In this document: positions 45,546 to 54,854 of the stretch, piece after piece
Layout of the letters: each line of letters begins with the position of its first letter
Numbering within the stretch: the stretch's first letter is position 1
NCBI GenBank assembly: GCA_963663365.2
Contig: CAXXIH010000003.1
Location: forward strand, 744,001-808,000
DNA: 64,000 bases
Origin: G963663365 sp963663365
GTDB lineage: Bacteria > Hinthialibacterota > Hinthialibacteria > Hinthialibacterales > G963663365
Direction of reading: 5' to 3'
Made by a program: the position numbers and the translations under genes
The notes under the pieces: model-generated
Databases searched by the model: none
What the model was told of the DNA's origin: nothing
Seen by the model: only the letters and a program-made list of their open reading frames with translations

Positions 45546-47177
45546 TTAATCGGGCATATCTGCGCTTAAATCGAAACGATTGAATGCCCAGACCACCATA
45601 AAAAAACTCAAAGCGGAAAAGGCGCAAAGCACGAGCCAAGCCACAGCTAATGCTATTGGCCAGAGGGATTTTGATAGCCAGTAGATGGACCCTCCTGCAA
45701 GACCAGCCAGGCCGCAAGATAGGAAAACACCGATAAATTCGGCAAAAAAGACCAGCATTTGTTTGCCCATAGCACCGAAATCCATGGTGCCCGATTGCAT
45801 ATTCCTCACCGGAAACAGCAGGAACAACGCATTTGAAATAGAAATTGTTAGTAGATTCATCGGAACGATAAAAGGTACTGTGGCCAAGACTATGGCCCTG
45901 CCGGATGGATCGAAGATCGCCAGCAGACTCAGGACGATCATGTGAAAAATCGTCAGCAAACCACAAGGCAAGAGCAATTCACCCAAACTTGTTGCCATGG
46001 GACGGAATGGCAAGGCTTTAAGCCCATCCATGTAATCGATCTCACAGCGAAATCCCAAAGGCATATTCATCGCAAAAAACGCCGTTCCATAAATAAGAAA
46101 GCCAATTGCCGGTCCGGTAAAGTTCGAGCCATTCTTACCTATTGATGTAAAAAACGGCCACGACACGAAAATGAAAAATACACCGAAAAACAACAAGCCG
46201 CGCGCGCTTCGGGTGGCATGAATAATCTGACGCCAGGCGACAGTCCCGGCGCCGCCCATGCGAGGTGGAAGAGGAAGTGTCCATCCCCGGGAAGTCCGTT
46301 TGCCCGCCTTTACCCCCATGGAGCCTTTACCGGCCTGACGGATTCGTTCGTGCAGTTTTAGGCTTGCGCCTGCCGCCGCTTCCAAGTAATCCGCATCCAG
46401 TCGCAGACTTAGCATTACCAATATGGCGATCAAGAACGCAGCAATTGGCGCCCATGTTACTAATCCGGGGATAAGTGTATCTGCGGTAACAACTTGAGCG
46501 AAGACATCGAAGGGAGCGAAAAGCACACTGCCCACTTTCCCCCCGCGAAGGGCCATAAAACTTTCCACCCATCCCTGCTCCGATGCTTGTTGCATGACGT
46601 TCCATATCGATGCAAAGAGGGTAATACCGATAACGGCAAGGACTACTTTGCGTAATTTGGAATATGCCATTTCTCCGATGATTTGCTGTATTTGGAACGT
46701 AAGCAGGCTTAGTAAATGCATGAAGCAAAACGCCAGATAACAGCCTATGAATAACGAAATCCACGATTGGATATAAGGCTTAAAGGCTATCGACAAAAAT
46801 AGACTTAAAAAAACGAGATTGCCTGCTGCTTTTTTGAGTTTATAGAGCAACAGTTCCCGGCGGGAAAACGGTCCGGGAAACAGAAAATCGATTTCCGCCA
46901 ATGTAAAGGCCAATGCTTTTGCCGATGCACCACTCAAAAAACTCATGAGATAAAGGCCAAGCATGGCCAACGGCATGTAGAATCGGATTTTTCTAGGATC
47001 GGGCTTGGGAATGTTGGTGAATCCGAACAAAGCCGGGAGAAGCATGCAGCCGAAAATTAGGACGCCGAAGATCGTCACCAGCGCCCGGCGCGGTGTTTTC
47101 AGCCCATAAATGAATTTCCGGATCCGGGCACGGCGGTTGAGGCTGTTTAATTGGTTAAGGGCAGACATCGACATCAT
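45546..47177 (-). CDS. ABC exporter membrane subunit
   Basis: This 543-residue integral membrane protein has about ten to twelve hydrophobic segments (VTIFGVLIFGCMLLPALFGF, LVFLSLFLSIAFKPYIQSW, AFLIAILVMLSL and others). A cytosolic loop near residues 290-320 contains GGAGTVAWRQIIHATRS. The stretch LAFTLAEIDFLFPGPFSRRELLLYKL is characteristic of putative ABC exporter permeases. It begins 21 bases after its ATPase gene on the same strand, with AAGGA before the cluster of ATG codons; ATG 47177 or 47174 may be used. The cargo is unknown; a peptide, lipid or drug is possible. Confidence 0.8.
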   Translation of the reverse strand: MMSMSALNQLNSLNRRARIRKFIYGLKTPRRALVTIFGVLIFGCMLLPALFGFTNIPKPDPRKIRFYMPLAMLGLYLMSFLSGASAKALAFTLAEIDFLFPGPFSRRELLLYKLKKAAGNLVFLSLFLSIAFKPYIQSWISLFIGCYLAFCFMHLLSLLTFQIQQIIGEMAYSKLRKVVLAVIGITLFASIWNVMQQASEQGWVESFMALRGGKVGSVLFAPFDVFAQVVTADTLIPGLVTWAPIAAFLIAILVMLSLRLDADYLEAAAGASLKLHERIRQAGKGSMGVKAGKRTSRGWTLPLPPRMGGAGTVAWRQIIHATRSARGLLFFGVFFIFVSWPFFTSIGKNGSNFTGPAIGFLIYGTAFFAMNMPLGFRCEIDYMDGLKALPFRPMATSLGELLLPCGLLTIFHMIVLSLLAIFDPSGRAIVLATVPFIVPMNLLTISISNALFLLFPVRNMQSGTMDFGAMGKQMLVFFAEFIGVFLSCGLAGLAGGSIYWLSKSLWPIALAVAWLVLCAFSALSFFMVVWAFNRFDLSADMPD

Positions 47178-47198
47178 GAAGTCCTTTGCAAACCTTCA

Positions 47199-47963
47199 TC
47201 AGCCTTGTTGCTGTTCACCGGAATTGTCCGGCCCGGAAATGGAATTTTCGGTTACTCGGAAAAAGACATCTTCAAGCGATGCATCGACAGCCATATCCGA
47301 AAAGGAACCATGGGCTTGATGAATATCACCCATAAACAGACGTTTGCCTTGGTGAATAATCAACAAGTGTGTGCAAATATCTTGGATTAAGGCCAATAAG
47401 TGGGAACTGAGCAAAATGGCTGCACCGGCCTGGGCGCGTGCACGAATTGAATCTTTTAGAACGCGTATGGCCTTAGGATCGAGACCTGTTAAAGGCTCAT
47501 CGAAAAGAATCGCGGCGGGATCGTGCAAATAAGCACAGCAAATCGCTGTTTTCTGACGCATTCCTCTCGATAACTCTTGGGCGATGGTATTACGTTTTTC
47601 GGTCAGTTCGAATTCTTCTAAAAGTCGTTCACCTTTAGAAACATAATCATCCACCTGATAGGCCTCGGCAGCGAAAATGAGATGTTCCCAGACCGTGAGA
47701 GCATCGAACAAGTGAGGATCGTCAGGGATATAGGCAAGGCTGCTTTTGGCACCTACCGGATTTTCGACAACATCGCATCCGGCGATAAGTACTTGCCCGC
47801 TGGTGGGGCGAATCACACCGGCCAGAGCGCGGAGTGTTGTTGTCTTTCCCGCTCCATTCGGGCCAAGCAATCCCATGATTTGGCCAGGCTGAACCTGGAA
47901 ATGGAGATTCTCCACGGCAAGATGCTTTTTGTAGGATTTCGTGAAGCCAATGGTTTCAATCAA
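47199..47963 (-). CDS. ABC exporter ATP-binding subunit
   Basis: This is a 254-residue ATPase. Walker A is GLLGPNGAGKTTTLRAL, the signature is LSRGMRQK, Walker B is AAILFDEPLTGLDP and the switch His lies in LLSSHLLALI. It pairs with the membrane subunit that follows after 21 bases. The TTG at 47963 is preferred as start because GAGGGGG lies seven bases upstream and the protein then begins IETIGFTKSYKKH as in relatives; a 25-codon upstream extension is ignored. It is divergent from the Fur-family gene. Confidence 0.92.
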   Translation of the reverse strand: MIETIGFTKSYKKHLAVENLHFQVQPGQIMGLLGPNGAGKTTTLRALAGVIRPTSGQVLIAGCDVVENPVGAKSSLAYIPDDPHLFDALTVWEHLIFAAEAYQVDDYVSKGERLLEEFELTEKRNTIAQELSRGMRQKTAICCAYLHDPAAILFDEPLTGLDPKAIRVLKDSIRARAQAGAAILLSSHLLALIQDICTHLLIIHQGKRLFMGDIHQAHGSFSDMAVDASLEDVFFRVTENSISGPDNSGEQQQG

Positions 47964-48197
47964 GTGCGGTCCCCCTCGAGTAAATGGTTCGGAAAGTATA
48001 AATGAAGTAGCATGAATGACAATAGGGATTGTCGGCACAAGTGTATAAAGAACATAGCATAATACGCAGTGGCACCAAGACGCTTTTAATGGTAGGCATT
48101 TTTTTCTAAAAAAATCCGTTCTAACACCTTTACATTTGGCTCCTAATTTCGGAGAATTCAGATAGGCAGTGTGAAAAAAAGTCGGGGGGTAAACGCG

Positions 48198-48575
48198 ATG
48201 GAAAGATCAACAAGTCAGAGGCAGGCGATACGGCATGTTCTTGAGGAAGCTGATCATCCTTTGAAGCCTCACGAAATTCTCGCGGTCGCCAAACATGATG
48301 TGCCTGGTCTGGGGATTGCCACGGTATACCGGACGATCAAATCACTCATAGAAGATGGGTGGCTTGTTCCGGTAGATCTTCCCGGAGAAACAGCACGTTA
48401 TGAGGTTGCGAACCGGCCCCATCATCATCATTTTCTTTGCCGCCGGTGTGACAGAGTCTTCGTGTTGGATGGGTGCCCGTGGAATATGCGTGCGACTTTA
48501 CCGGCCGGTTTTAAGTTGGAGTCGCACCAAGTGATTCTGTATGGAATCTGTAAGGATTGCCGCAAAGGCCATTGA
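48198..48575 (+). CDS. Fur-family metal-responsive repressor
   Basis: This is a 125-residue Fur/PerR/Zur-type regulator. A winged helix (SQRQAIRHVLEEADHPLKPH, GIATVYRTIKSLIEDGWL) is followed by the metal-binding dimer domain with HHHHFLCRRCDRVF (Cys81, Cys84) and YGICKDCRK (Cys118, Cys121), a complete structural zinc site. The sensed metal or oxidant cannot be decided from this. ATG 48198 has a G-rich run eight bases upstream and matches the family start; a GTG at 48171 would add nine residues. It lies upstream of the pyruvate dehydrogenase genes but 280 bases away. Confidence 0.9.
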   Translation: MERSTSQRQAIRHVLEEADHPLKPHEILAVAKHDVPGLGIATVYRTIKSLIEDGWLVPVDLPGETARYEVANRPHHHHFLCRRCDRVFVLDGCPWNMRATLPAGFKLESHQVILYGICKDCRKGH

Positions 48576-48857
48576 CCGCTTTTTGATGGGGTAGCCTAAA
48601 TCTTTTTGTTTGTGAATCCGCCAACAACGACGGAAAGGGAGAAATGTGGCTGGTTTGCATTTTGGTGACATTTGCAGCCGTCTCACTTCCAGCTTCAACG
48701 TACAATCATTAAAGTTCGTAAGTCCAATAGGAATAGGGGCTAAGGCGTTGGGAAAGAAAGCGTTGCCATTACTTCTTACCCACGCCATTTCTTGTATACT
48801 GAAATTCCCCATTCCCAAGCGGCAAATCTATTTTCGCTCCCAGGAGCCATAAGCACA

Positions 48858-51533
48858 ATGAGTGACGATTTTGAACACGTTGTCAGCCCCGAAGAAGAAG
48901 AGGAAACCAAGGAATGGCTGGATTCTTTGCAGTACGTTCTAGAAAGAAGCGGCCCCCAGCGTGTAACCCGTCTCCTCCAAGATCTAAACATTAATGCCCG
49001 CAAGCATGGCGTAAAAATTCCCTTTACCGCCAACACGCCTTATATCAATACCATACCTGCGGATCAGGAACCTCCGTATCCGGGAAGCCGTGAGATTGAA
49101 CGGCGCATTAAGAGCCTGATTCGCTGGAATGCCATGGCGATGGTGGTTCGAGCGAACCGTGAAGAGGCCGGTATCGGTGGCCATATCTCCACATTTGCCT
49201 CTGCGGCCACGCTTTATGAAGTCGGCATGAATCACTTCTTTAAGGGGCGCGGAATTGATGGCGGGGATCAGGTTTATTTTCAGGGGCATGCCGCGCCCGG
49301 CATCTATTCCCGTGCATTTTTAGAGGGGCGTATTTCACTGGAGCAATTGCAGAACTTCCGGCGTGAACTTCGGCCGGGAGGAGGGCTCTCGTCTTATCCG
49401 CACCCCTGGCTCATGCCCGATTTTTGGCAATATCCCACAGTCTGTATGGGACTGTGTTCAATCCTTTCGATTTACCATGCCCGATTCAACCGTTATTTGG
49501 AAGACCGAGGATTGAAGCCGAAAACCGATAACAAGGTCTGGGCTTTCATCGGCGACGGTGAATGTGACGAGCCGGAAACCCTTGGGGCAATAACGCTTGC
49601 CTCACGTGAGAAACTGGACAACCTGATTTTTGTTATCAACTGCAATCTTCAGCGCTTGGATGGCCCTGTACGCGGTAATGGGCAAATTATCCAAGAACTG
49701 GAAGCGGCATTCCGCGGCGCGGGGTGGAATGTCATCAAAGTGATTTGGGGTGGCGATTGGGATCCGCTGCTCGAAGACGATCATGAGGATCTTCTAGTAC
49801 GGCGTATGAATCGGCTTATCGATGGTGAATCTCAGAAATACACCGTCGAATCCGGGGCTTATACTCGTGAAAAATTCTTTGGCACCGATCCTCGGCTACT
49901 GAAGATGGTTGAGCACCTTTCCGACGAGCAGTTGCGCAAACTGCGCCGTGGCGGGCACGATCCGAAAAAAGTCCATGCGGCCTTTAAGGCGGCTGTCGAA
50001 CATAAGGGCCAACCAACGGTGATTTTAGCCCAAACTGTCAAAGGCTACGGATTGGGCGAAGCCGGAGAAGGCAAAAATATCACCCACCAACAAAAGAAAC
50101 TGAATGAAGAGGAATTGCGCAGTTTCCGCACCCGATTCGGTATCCCGATTTCGGATGAGGATGTCTCGGAAGCGCCGTTCTATTGTCCACCGGAAGATAG
50201 TCCGGAAATCCGTTATCTCCGGGACCGGCGTGAGTCATTGGGTGGATATGTCCCCGAGCGAATGGCTACAAGTGATCCCCTGCAGCCGGTCGATTCGGAA
50301 TTGTTCAAGGAGTTTCAAAAAGGCACTGAAGGCCGGGAAGTCTCAACGACGATGGTATTTGTCAGGATGCTTTCCAAACTCCTGCGCGACAAACAGATCG
50401 GCAAACTGATTGTTCCGATTGTCCCTGATGAAGCACGAACATTCGGAATGGAAGCGCTATTCCGGCAGTGCGGCATTTACTCTCACGTGGGTCAGCTCTA
50501 TGAGCCGGTCGATGCCGACAACCTTCTTTATTACAAAGAGATTAAAGACGGACAAATCTTGGAAGAAGGCATCACCGAGGCGGGAGCGATGTCATCCTTT
50601 ATCGCCGCCGGTACAGCCTATTCCGTGCATGGAATCAATACGATTCCCTTCTTTATCTATTACTCGATGTTTGGACTTCAGAGGATTGGCGATTTCATGT
50701 GGGCGGCAGGTGATATGCGCACCCGGGGATTCCTCATCGGAGGCACTGCGGGACGGACAACACTGGCCGGCGAAGGATTGCAGCACCAAGACGGTCATAG
50801 CCATATGATCGCTATGGGGATTCCCAACATGGTGGCTTACGATCCGGCCTTCGCGTATGAAATCGCAGTCATTATCGAAGATGGCATCAAGCGGATGTAT
50901 GTCGATCAGGAAAGCATCTTTTATTACCTGACGGTGTGCAATGAAAACTACGCAATGCCGCCGATGCCCAAAGGATGCAAAGAAGGCATCCTTAAGGGAA
51001 TGTACAAATTTAAAGCATCTGAAAAGAAACGTCCCAAACTTCAAGCAACACTCTTTGGCAGCGGCACAATTATGAATGAAGTGCTGAAAGCCCAGGAAAT
51101 GCTGGAACGCGATTATGGTGTATCAGCCGATGTTTGGAGCGTAACCAGCTATAAGGAGTTGCGGCGTGAGGCGCTGGAATCTGAGCGGTGGAACCGATTG
51201 AATCCCACGAAAAAGGCGAAAGTGCCCTATATCCAAAAAGCGCTGGATGGCACAAAGGGTGTATTTGTGGCGGCTTCGGATTATATGAAAGTGCTTCCCG
51301 ATTCAATCCGGGAATGGGTGCCGGGACGTTTGATTTCGTTGGGCACAGATGGATTTGGCCGCAGTGAGTCGCGGAAAGCCCTACGGGATTTCTTTGAAGT
51401 GGATGCGCGGTATGTGACGCTTGCAACATTGCACGGGCTGGCTTTGGAAGGAAAAATCGAAGCCAAAGTTGTGGATGAGGCCCGCAAAAAGATGGGTATC
51501 CAATCCAATAAACCGGATCCGATTGTGAGTTGA
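48858..51533 (+). CDS. aceE: Pyruvate dehydrogenase E1, homodimeric AceE
   Basis: This 891-residue thiamine-diphosphate enzyme decarboxylates pyruvate and acetylates the lipoyl group of E2. The thiamine-binding motif is FIGDGECDEPETLGAITLA with INCNLQRLDGPVRGNGQII, typical of AceE rather than the alpha/beta type. Other marks are SSYPHPWLMPDFWQYPTVCMG and LAGEGLQHQDGHSH. The length matches the usual 880-900. ATG 48858 is chosen over an upstream frame; AGGAG is 12 bases before it. A TATACT lies at 48795-48800 as a possible -10. E2 and E3 genes follow in order. Confidence 0.96.
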   Translation: MSDDFEHVVSPEEEEETKEWLDSLQYVLERSGPQRVTRLLQDLNINARKHGVKIPFTANTPYINTIPADQEPPYPGSREIERRIKSLIRWNAMAMVVRANREEAGIGGHISTFASAATLYEVGMNHFFKGRGIDGGDQVYFQGHAAPGIYSRAFLEGRISLEQLQNFRRELRPGGGLSSYPHPWLMPDFWQYPTVCMGLCSILSIYHARFNRYLEDRGLKPKTDNKVWAFIGDGECDEPETLGAITLASREKLDNLIFVINCNLQRLDGPVRGNGQIIQELEAAFRGAGWNVIKVIWGGDWDPLLEDDHEDLLVRRMNRLIDGESQKYTVESGAYTREKFFGTDPRLLKMVEHLSDEQLRKLRRGGHDPKKVHAAFKAAVEHKGQPTVILAQTVKGYGLGEAGEGKNITHQQKKLNEEELRSFRTRFGIPISDEDVSEAPFYCPPEDSPEIRYLRDRRESLGGYVPERMATSDPLQPVDSELFKEFQKGTEGREVSTTMVFVRMLSKLLRDKQIGKLIVPIVPDEARTFGMEALFRQCGIYSHVGQLYEPVDADNLLYYKEIKDGQILEEGITEAGAMSSFIAAGTAYSVHGINTIPFFIYYSMFGLQRIGDFMWAAGDMRTRGFLIGGTAGRTTLAGEGLQHQDGHSHMIAMGIPNMVAYDPAFAYEIAVIIEDGIKRMYVDQESIFYYLTVCNENYAMPPMPKGCKEGILKGMYKFKASEKKRPKLQATLFGSGTIMNEVLKAQEMLERDYGVSADVWSVTSYKELRREALESERWNRLNPTKKAKVPYIQKALDGTKGVFVAASDYMKVLPDSIREWVPGRLISLGTDGFGRSESRKALRDFFEVDARYVTLATLHGLALEGKIEAKVVDEARKKMGIQSNKPDPIVS

Positions 51534-51534
51534 G

Positions 51535-51550
51535 CGTTTCTCAAGAAACG
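51535..51550. repeat. Small hairpin between aceE and aceF
   Basis: CGTTTC and GAAACG flank TCAA directly after the aceE stop, a perfect six-base stem without a T-run. It could tune the relative amounts of E1 and E2 message; this is inference. Confidence 0.3.
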
Positions 51551-51665
51551 ATAATTGGCTATGAAAACAGGGGCTCCAAGGCATTTGCTTTGGGAAGATG
51601 ATGAAAGAAGATTGCATTCGCGTTGCGTGCAATCGCGAGCGAGCAGAGTCTGAACGGATAGAAAA

Positions 51666-53045
51666 ATGGTTATGCAGTTCAAACTTCCCGACCTCGGTGA
51701 AAACATTCAGTCCGGTGATATTGTCAATGTGATGGTTTCCGCCGGAGATACGGTTCAGAAAGACCAACCCGTCCTTGAAATTGAGACCGATAAAGCGGTT
51801 ATCGAAGTACCGTCAAACATATCCGGAAAAATTACAGAACTTCACATCAAACCCGGCCAAAAAGCGTTAGTGGGACAGACTATTTTTGATTACGAATCAG
51901 GAGATGGAGCGGCTTCGGTTTCCGCACCGGTCCCAGAAGAAAAACCTGCACCAGCCGAAGCCCCCGCAGTGGAAGAAAAAGCAGAGGCGGAACCTCCTGC
52001 GCCAGCCCCGAAGGCAGCGGAACCTCCGAAACCCGCCGCGCCTGCTCCTCAACCTCAGGCTCCGGCCCCTCCGGTAGTATCCTCAGCGCCATCACTGCCC
52101 GTACTGCCAAGGAGTGGCGCTCCTACACCCGCAATTCCGGGAGCTGTGGCTCCCGCCGCGCCATCGGTGAGACGTTTTGCACGGGAAATCGGAATCGACA
52201 TCAACGAAGTCCCTGGTTCAGGTCCCGGGGGACGTATTTCGATTGAGGATGTTAAAAAATACTCGAAAGCATTAAATACAAAACAACCATACAAATGCCC
52301 GGCGCATATTGTCGATGTGCCTTTGCCCGATTTTGGCCGTTGGGGAGAGATCGAACGCAAGCCGATGACGACTGTTCGGCGGGTAACCACCGAACATATG
52401 GTTCGGGCCTGGGTCACGATTCCTCATGTTACCCAATACGATAAGGCGGATATCACACGTTTAGAGCAGCTCCGCAAGATGCATGTGCGTCAGGCGGAAG
52501 CAACGGGCGGAAAACTCACAGTCACGGCAATCTTGGTTAAAATTATTTCTTCGGCCCTCAAACTGTTCCCACAGTTTAATTCAACGGTCGATATGAAAAG
52601 CCAGGAAATCATCTATAAAAAGTATTACAACATCGGAATCGCCGTCGATACCCCGCGAGGTTTATTGGTTCCGGTGATAAAGGATGTCGATAAAAAGAAC
52701 ATTCTGGAATTATCTGCTGAAATGGTTGAAATCTCAGAAAAGGCCCGCGAAAGCAAAGTCACACTGGAAGAACTGAACGGCGGTTGCTTTACGATCACGA
52801 ATTTAGGCGGTATTGGAGGGACTTCGTTTACTCCGATTGTGAATACTCCGGAAGTTGCCATTCTAGGTGTGTCACGTGCGGCCATGGAGCCGGTTTATAT
52901 CGATGGTGAATTCCAACCACGCATGATGTTGCCGCTTTCTTTGTCGTATGATCATCGTGTTATCGACGGCGCGGATGGCGCACGCTTCTTGCGTTGGATC
53001 GTGGGCGCATTAGAAGAACCGTTTGTTATGAGTCTGGAAGGTTAA
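51666..53045 (+). CDS. aceF: Dihydrolipoamide acetyltransferase E2
   Basis: This is the 459-residue core of the pyruvate dehydrogenase complex. One lipoyl domain carries the lipoylated Lys43 in IETDKAVIEVPS. A long Ala/Pro-rich hinge (residues 80-160) follows. Then come the peripheral subunit-binding domain (SVRRFAREIGIDINEVPGSG) and the catalytic domain with the active site SYDHRVIDGADGARFL (His430, Asp434). Many AceF proteins have two or three lipoyl domains; here there is one. It lies 132 bases after aceE and ends three bases before lpdA. Confidence 0.95.
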   Translation: MVMQFKLPDLGENIQSGDIVNVMVSAGDTVQKDQPVLEIETDKAVIEVPSNISGKITELHIKPGQKALVGQTIFDYESGDGAASVSAPVPEEKPAPAEAPAVEEKAEAEPPAPAPKAAEPPKPAAPAPQPQAPAPPVVSSAPSLPVLPRSGAPTPAIPGAVAPAAPSVRRFAREIGIDINEVPGSGPGGRISIEDVKKYSKALNTKQPYKCPAHIVDVPLPDFGRWGEIERKPMTTVRRVTTEHMVRAWVTIPHVTQYDKADITRLEQLRKMHVRQAEATGGKLTVTAILVKIISSALKLFPQFNSTVDMKSQEIIYKKYYNIGIAVDTPRGLLVPVIKDVDKKNILELSAEMVEISEKARESKVTLEELNGGCFTITNLGGIGGTSFTPIVNTPEVAILGVSRAAMEPVYIDGEFQPRMMLPLSLSYDHRVIDGADGARFLRWIVGALEEPFVMSLEG

Positions 53046-53048
53046 ACC

Positions 53049-54479
53049 ATGTCTTCAGCAAAAAACACCAACACGCAAGTCGTTGTAATTGGAGCCGGAC
53101 CGGGTGGTTATGCCGCTGCGTTTCGCGCCGCGGATTTGGGCAAGCAGGTTACCCTGATCGATCTGGATAAAAATCCCGGCGGCGTATGTTTATACCGTGG
53201 CTGTATTCCTTCAAAAGCGCTTTTGCACGTAGCCAAAATCCTGAACGAATCGAAAGAAGCGGCTGATTTTGGAGTCGATTTCAAGCCGCCCAAAATCGAT
53301 CTGGATAAGATGCGGGCTTGGAAGAATGATGTTGTCGGAAAAATGACCGGCGGTTTGGGCGAATTGTGTAAGCGCCGGAATATCAATTTTATCCAAGGCC
53401 GCGCTCAATTTAAAGATTCAAATACCTTGGATGTGGAACGTGTTGATGGCGGCAAAGAAACGGTCACTTTCGAAAACGCTATTTTGGCTACCGGATCAAA
53501 ACCCGCCCGCATACCCAGCCTCTGGATCGATAGCCCACGCATGATGGATTCCACCGGTGCTCTGGAAATAGCGGATATTCCCAAAAGCCTGCTGGTCGTC
53601 GGCGGTGGTTATATCGGGCTTGAGTTGGGCACTGTGTATGCATCTTTGGGCACTGAGGTGACCGTTGTTGAGATGACAGCAGGACTTCTGCCGGGAGCGG
53701 ACCGCGACTTGGTCAAAATCTTGGCCGCCCGCGCGAATAAGATATTTAAGTCGGTGCTGTTGGAAACACGCGTTGTTGAGATTGCGGAGAAGGCAAAGAA
53801 GCTGCACGTCAAGTTCCATGAAAAAGACGGCAACGAAGTTGAACAGTCTTTCGATAAGGTTCTCATGTCTGTGGGCCGTACACCCAACAGTAAAAACCTT
53901 GGACTCGAAAACACCAAAGTCAAAGTGAATGACAAGGGGTTTGTCGAAGTTGACATCAACCGCCGTACAGCAGATCCCGCCATCTTTGCCATCGGCGATA
54001 TTGCCGGAGAACCAATGCTGGCACACAAAGGTTCGCATGAAGGACTGGTTGCTGCAGAAGTTATTGCCGGGCACAAAGCGGCCTTTGAGCCACTGGCGAT
54101 TCCGGCCGTTGTCTTTACCGACCCTGAAATCGCTTGGTGTGGCCTTACTGAGACACAAGCCAAAGAGGCAGGCCGCAAAGTGGAAGTGGCACGTTTCCCT
54201 TGGGGTGCTTCAGGCCGGGCTACCACGCTTGGACGGAACGACGGTGTGACAAAAATAATTGCCGATCCCGAAACCGAGCGTATTTTGGGCCTTGCTATCG
54301 CGGGTTCCGGCGCGGGCGAATTGATCAGCGAAGGTGTTCTGGCTATTGAGATGGGCGCGGTCGTCAGCGATGTAAAACTAACAATCCATCCGCATCCCAC
54401 TCTCTCAGAAACAGTCATGGAGTCGGCGGAACTATTCTTCGGACAATGTACTCACCTCTACCGGCCCAAAAAGTCCTAA
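53049..54479 (+). CDS. lpdA: Dihydrolipoamide dehydrogenase E3
   Basis: This 476-residue flavoprotein reoxidises dihydrolipoamide with NAD+. FAD binding is shown by VVVIGAGPGGYAAAFRAADL, the redox disulfide by CLYRGC (Cys47, Cys52), NAD binding by LLVVGGGYIGLELG and the second FAD site by FAIGDIAGEPMLAHKG. The interface His-Glu pair is in HPHPTLSETVMES. It is the last gene of the pyruvate dehydrogenase cluster and is followed by a candidate terminator. Confidence 0.96.
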   Translation: MSSAKNTNTQVVVIGAGPGGYAAAFRAADLGKQVTLIDLDKNPGGVCLYRGCIPSKALLHVAKILNESKEAADFGVDFKPPKIDLDKMRAWKNDVVGKMTGGLGELCKRRNINFIQGRAQFKDSNTLDVERVDGGKETVTFENAILATGSKPARIPSLWIDSPRMMDSTGALEIADIPKSLLVVGGGYIGLELGTVYASLGTEVTVVEMTAGLLPGADRDLVKILAARANKIFKSVLLETRVVEIAEKAKKLHVKFHEKDGNEVEQSFDKVLMSVGRTPNSKNLGLENTKVKVNDKGFVEVDINRRTADPAIFAIGDIAGEPMLAHKGSHEGLVAAEVIAGHKAAFEPLAIPAVVFTDPEIAWCGLTETQAKEAGRKVEVARFPWGASGRATTLGRNDGVTKIIADPETERILGLAIAGSGAGELISEGVLAIEMGAVVSDVKLTIHPHPTLSETVMESAELFFGQCTHLYRPKKS

Positions 54480-54854
54480 GCGGGCAACTGCCCGTCAAAA
54501 CGGCACTACAAAATATAAAAACGCGGTCTTGGTTAGAAAATCATGGCCGCGTTTCTTTTGATAGTCTGCATGTTTATCTTGACGTTTCTTTGCCGAATAC
54601 CGCCCGAAAGAAAAAACGACAGATTTCCTTCACCGCAAAAAAACTGCTGTACAATGTTAGTTGATGGTGCACAAAAAGGCACTTTCCATATTAATAACCA
54701 AACCGGTTACCGTTTAATGCTCAGCGAGGCATATAGGCTGTGTTTTACACAGTCCTGGGGTTGTTTGTGCAAATTCAATCGCCAAGTACGGAATTAAGCC
54801 GGGAGCGAAAGCCCGGATTGTATATCAACACCACATTCGGTATGGGGAATTGTG
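54480..54854. other. Gene-free region with hairpins before cheA
   Basis: This 375-base gap has no convincing gene; an 84-codon frame at 54543-54797 lacks motifs and a ribosome site. It holds the terminator listed separately and two further hairpins. GGCTGTGT/ACACAGTC lies at 54736-54754 with a TTT loop. CCGGG/CCCGG lies at 54799-54816, whose inner part GCGAAAGC forms a GNRA-type tetraloop. These two would lie in the cheA leader. Confidence 0.5.
54519..54554 (+). terminator. Candidate terminator after lpdA
   Basis: AAACGCGG (54519-54526) and CCGCGTTT (54547-54554) form a perfect eight-base stem with a 20-base loop, preceded by A-rich and followed by CTTTTG sequence. The loop is long and the T-run short, so termination may be partial. 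Confidence 0.5.

Noticed and set aside
54543..54797. An 84-residue protein between lpdA and cheA
   Set aside because: It overlaps the terminator stem, has no ribosome site and an unlikely composition.
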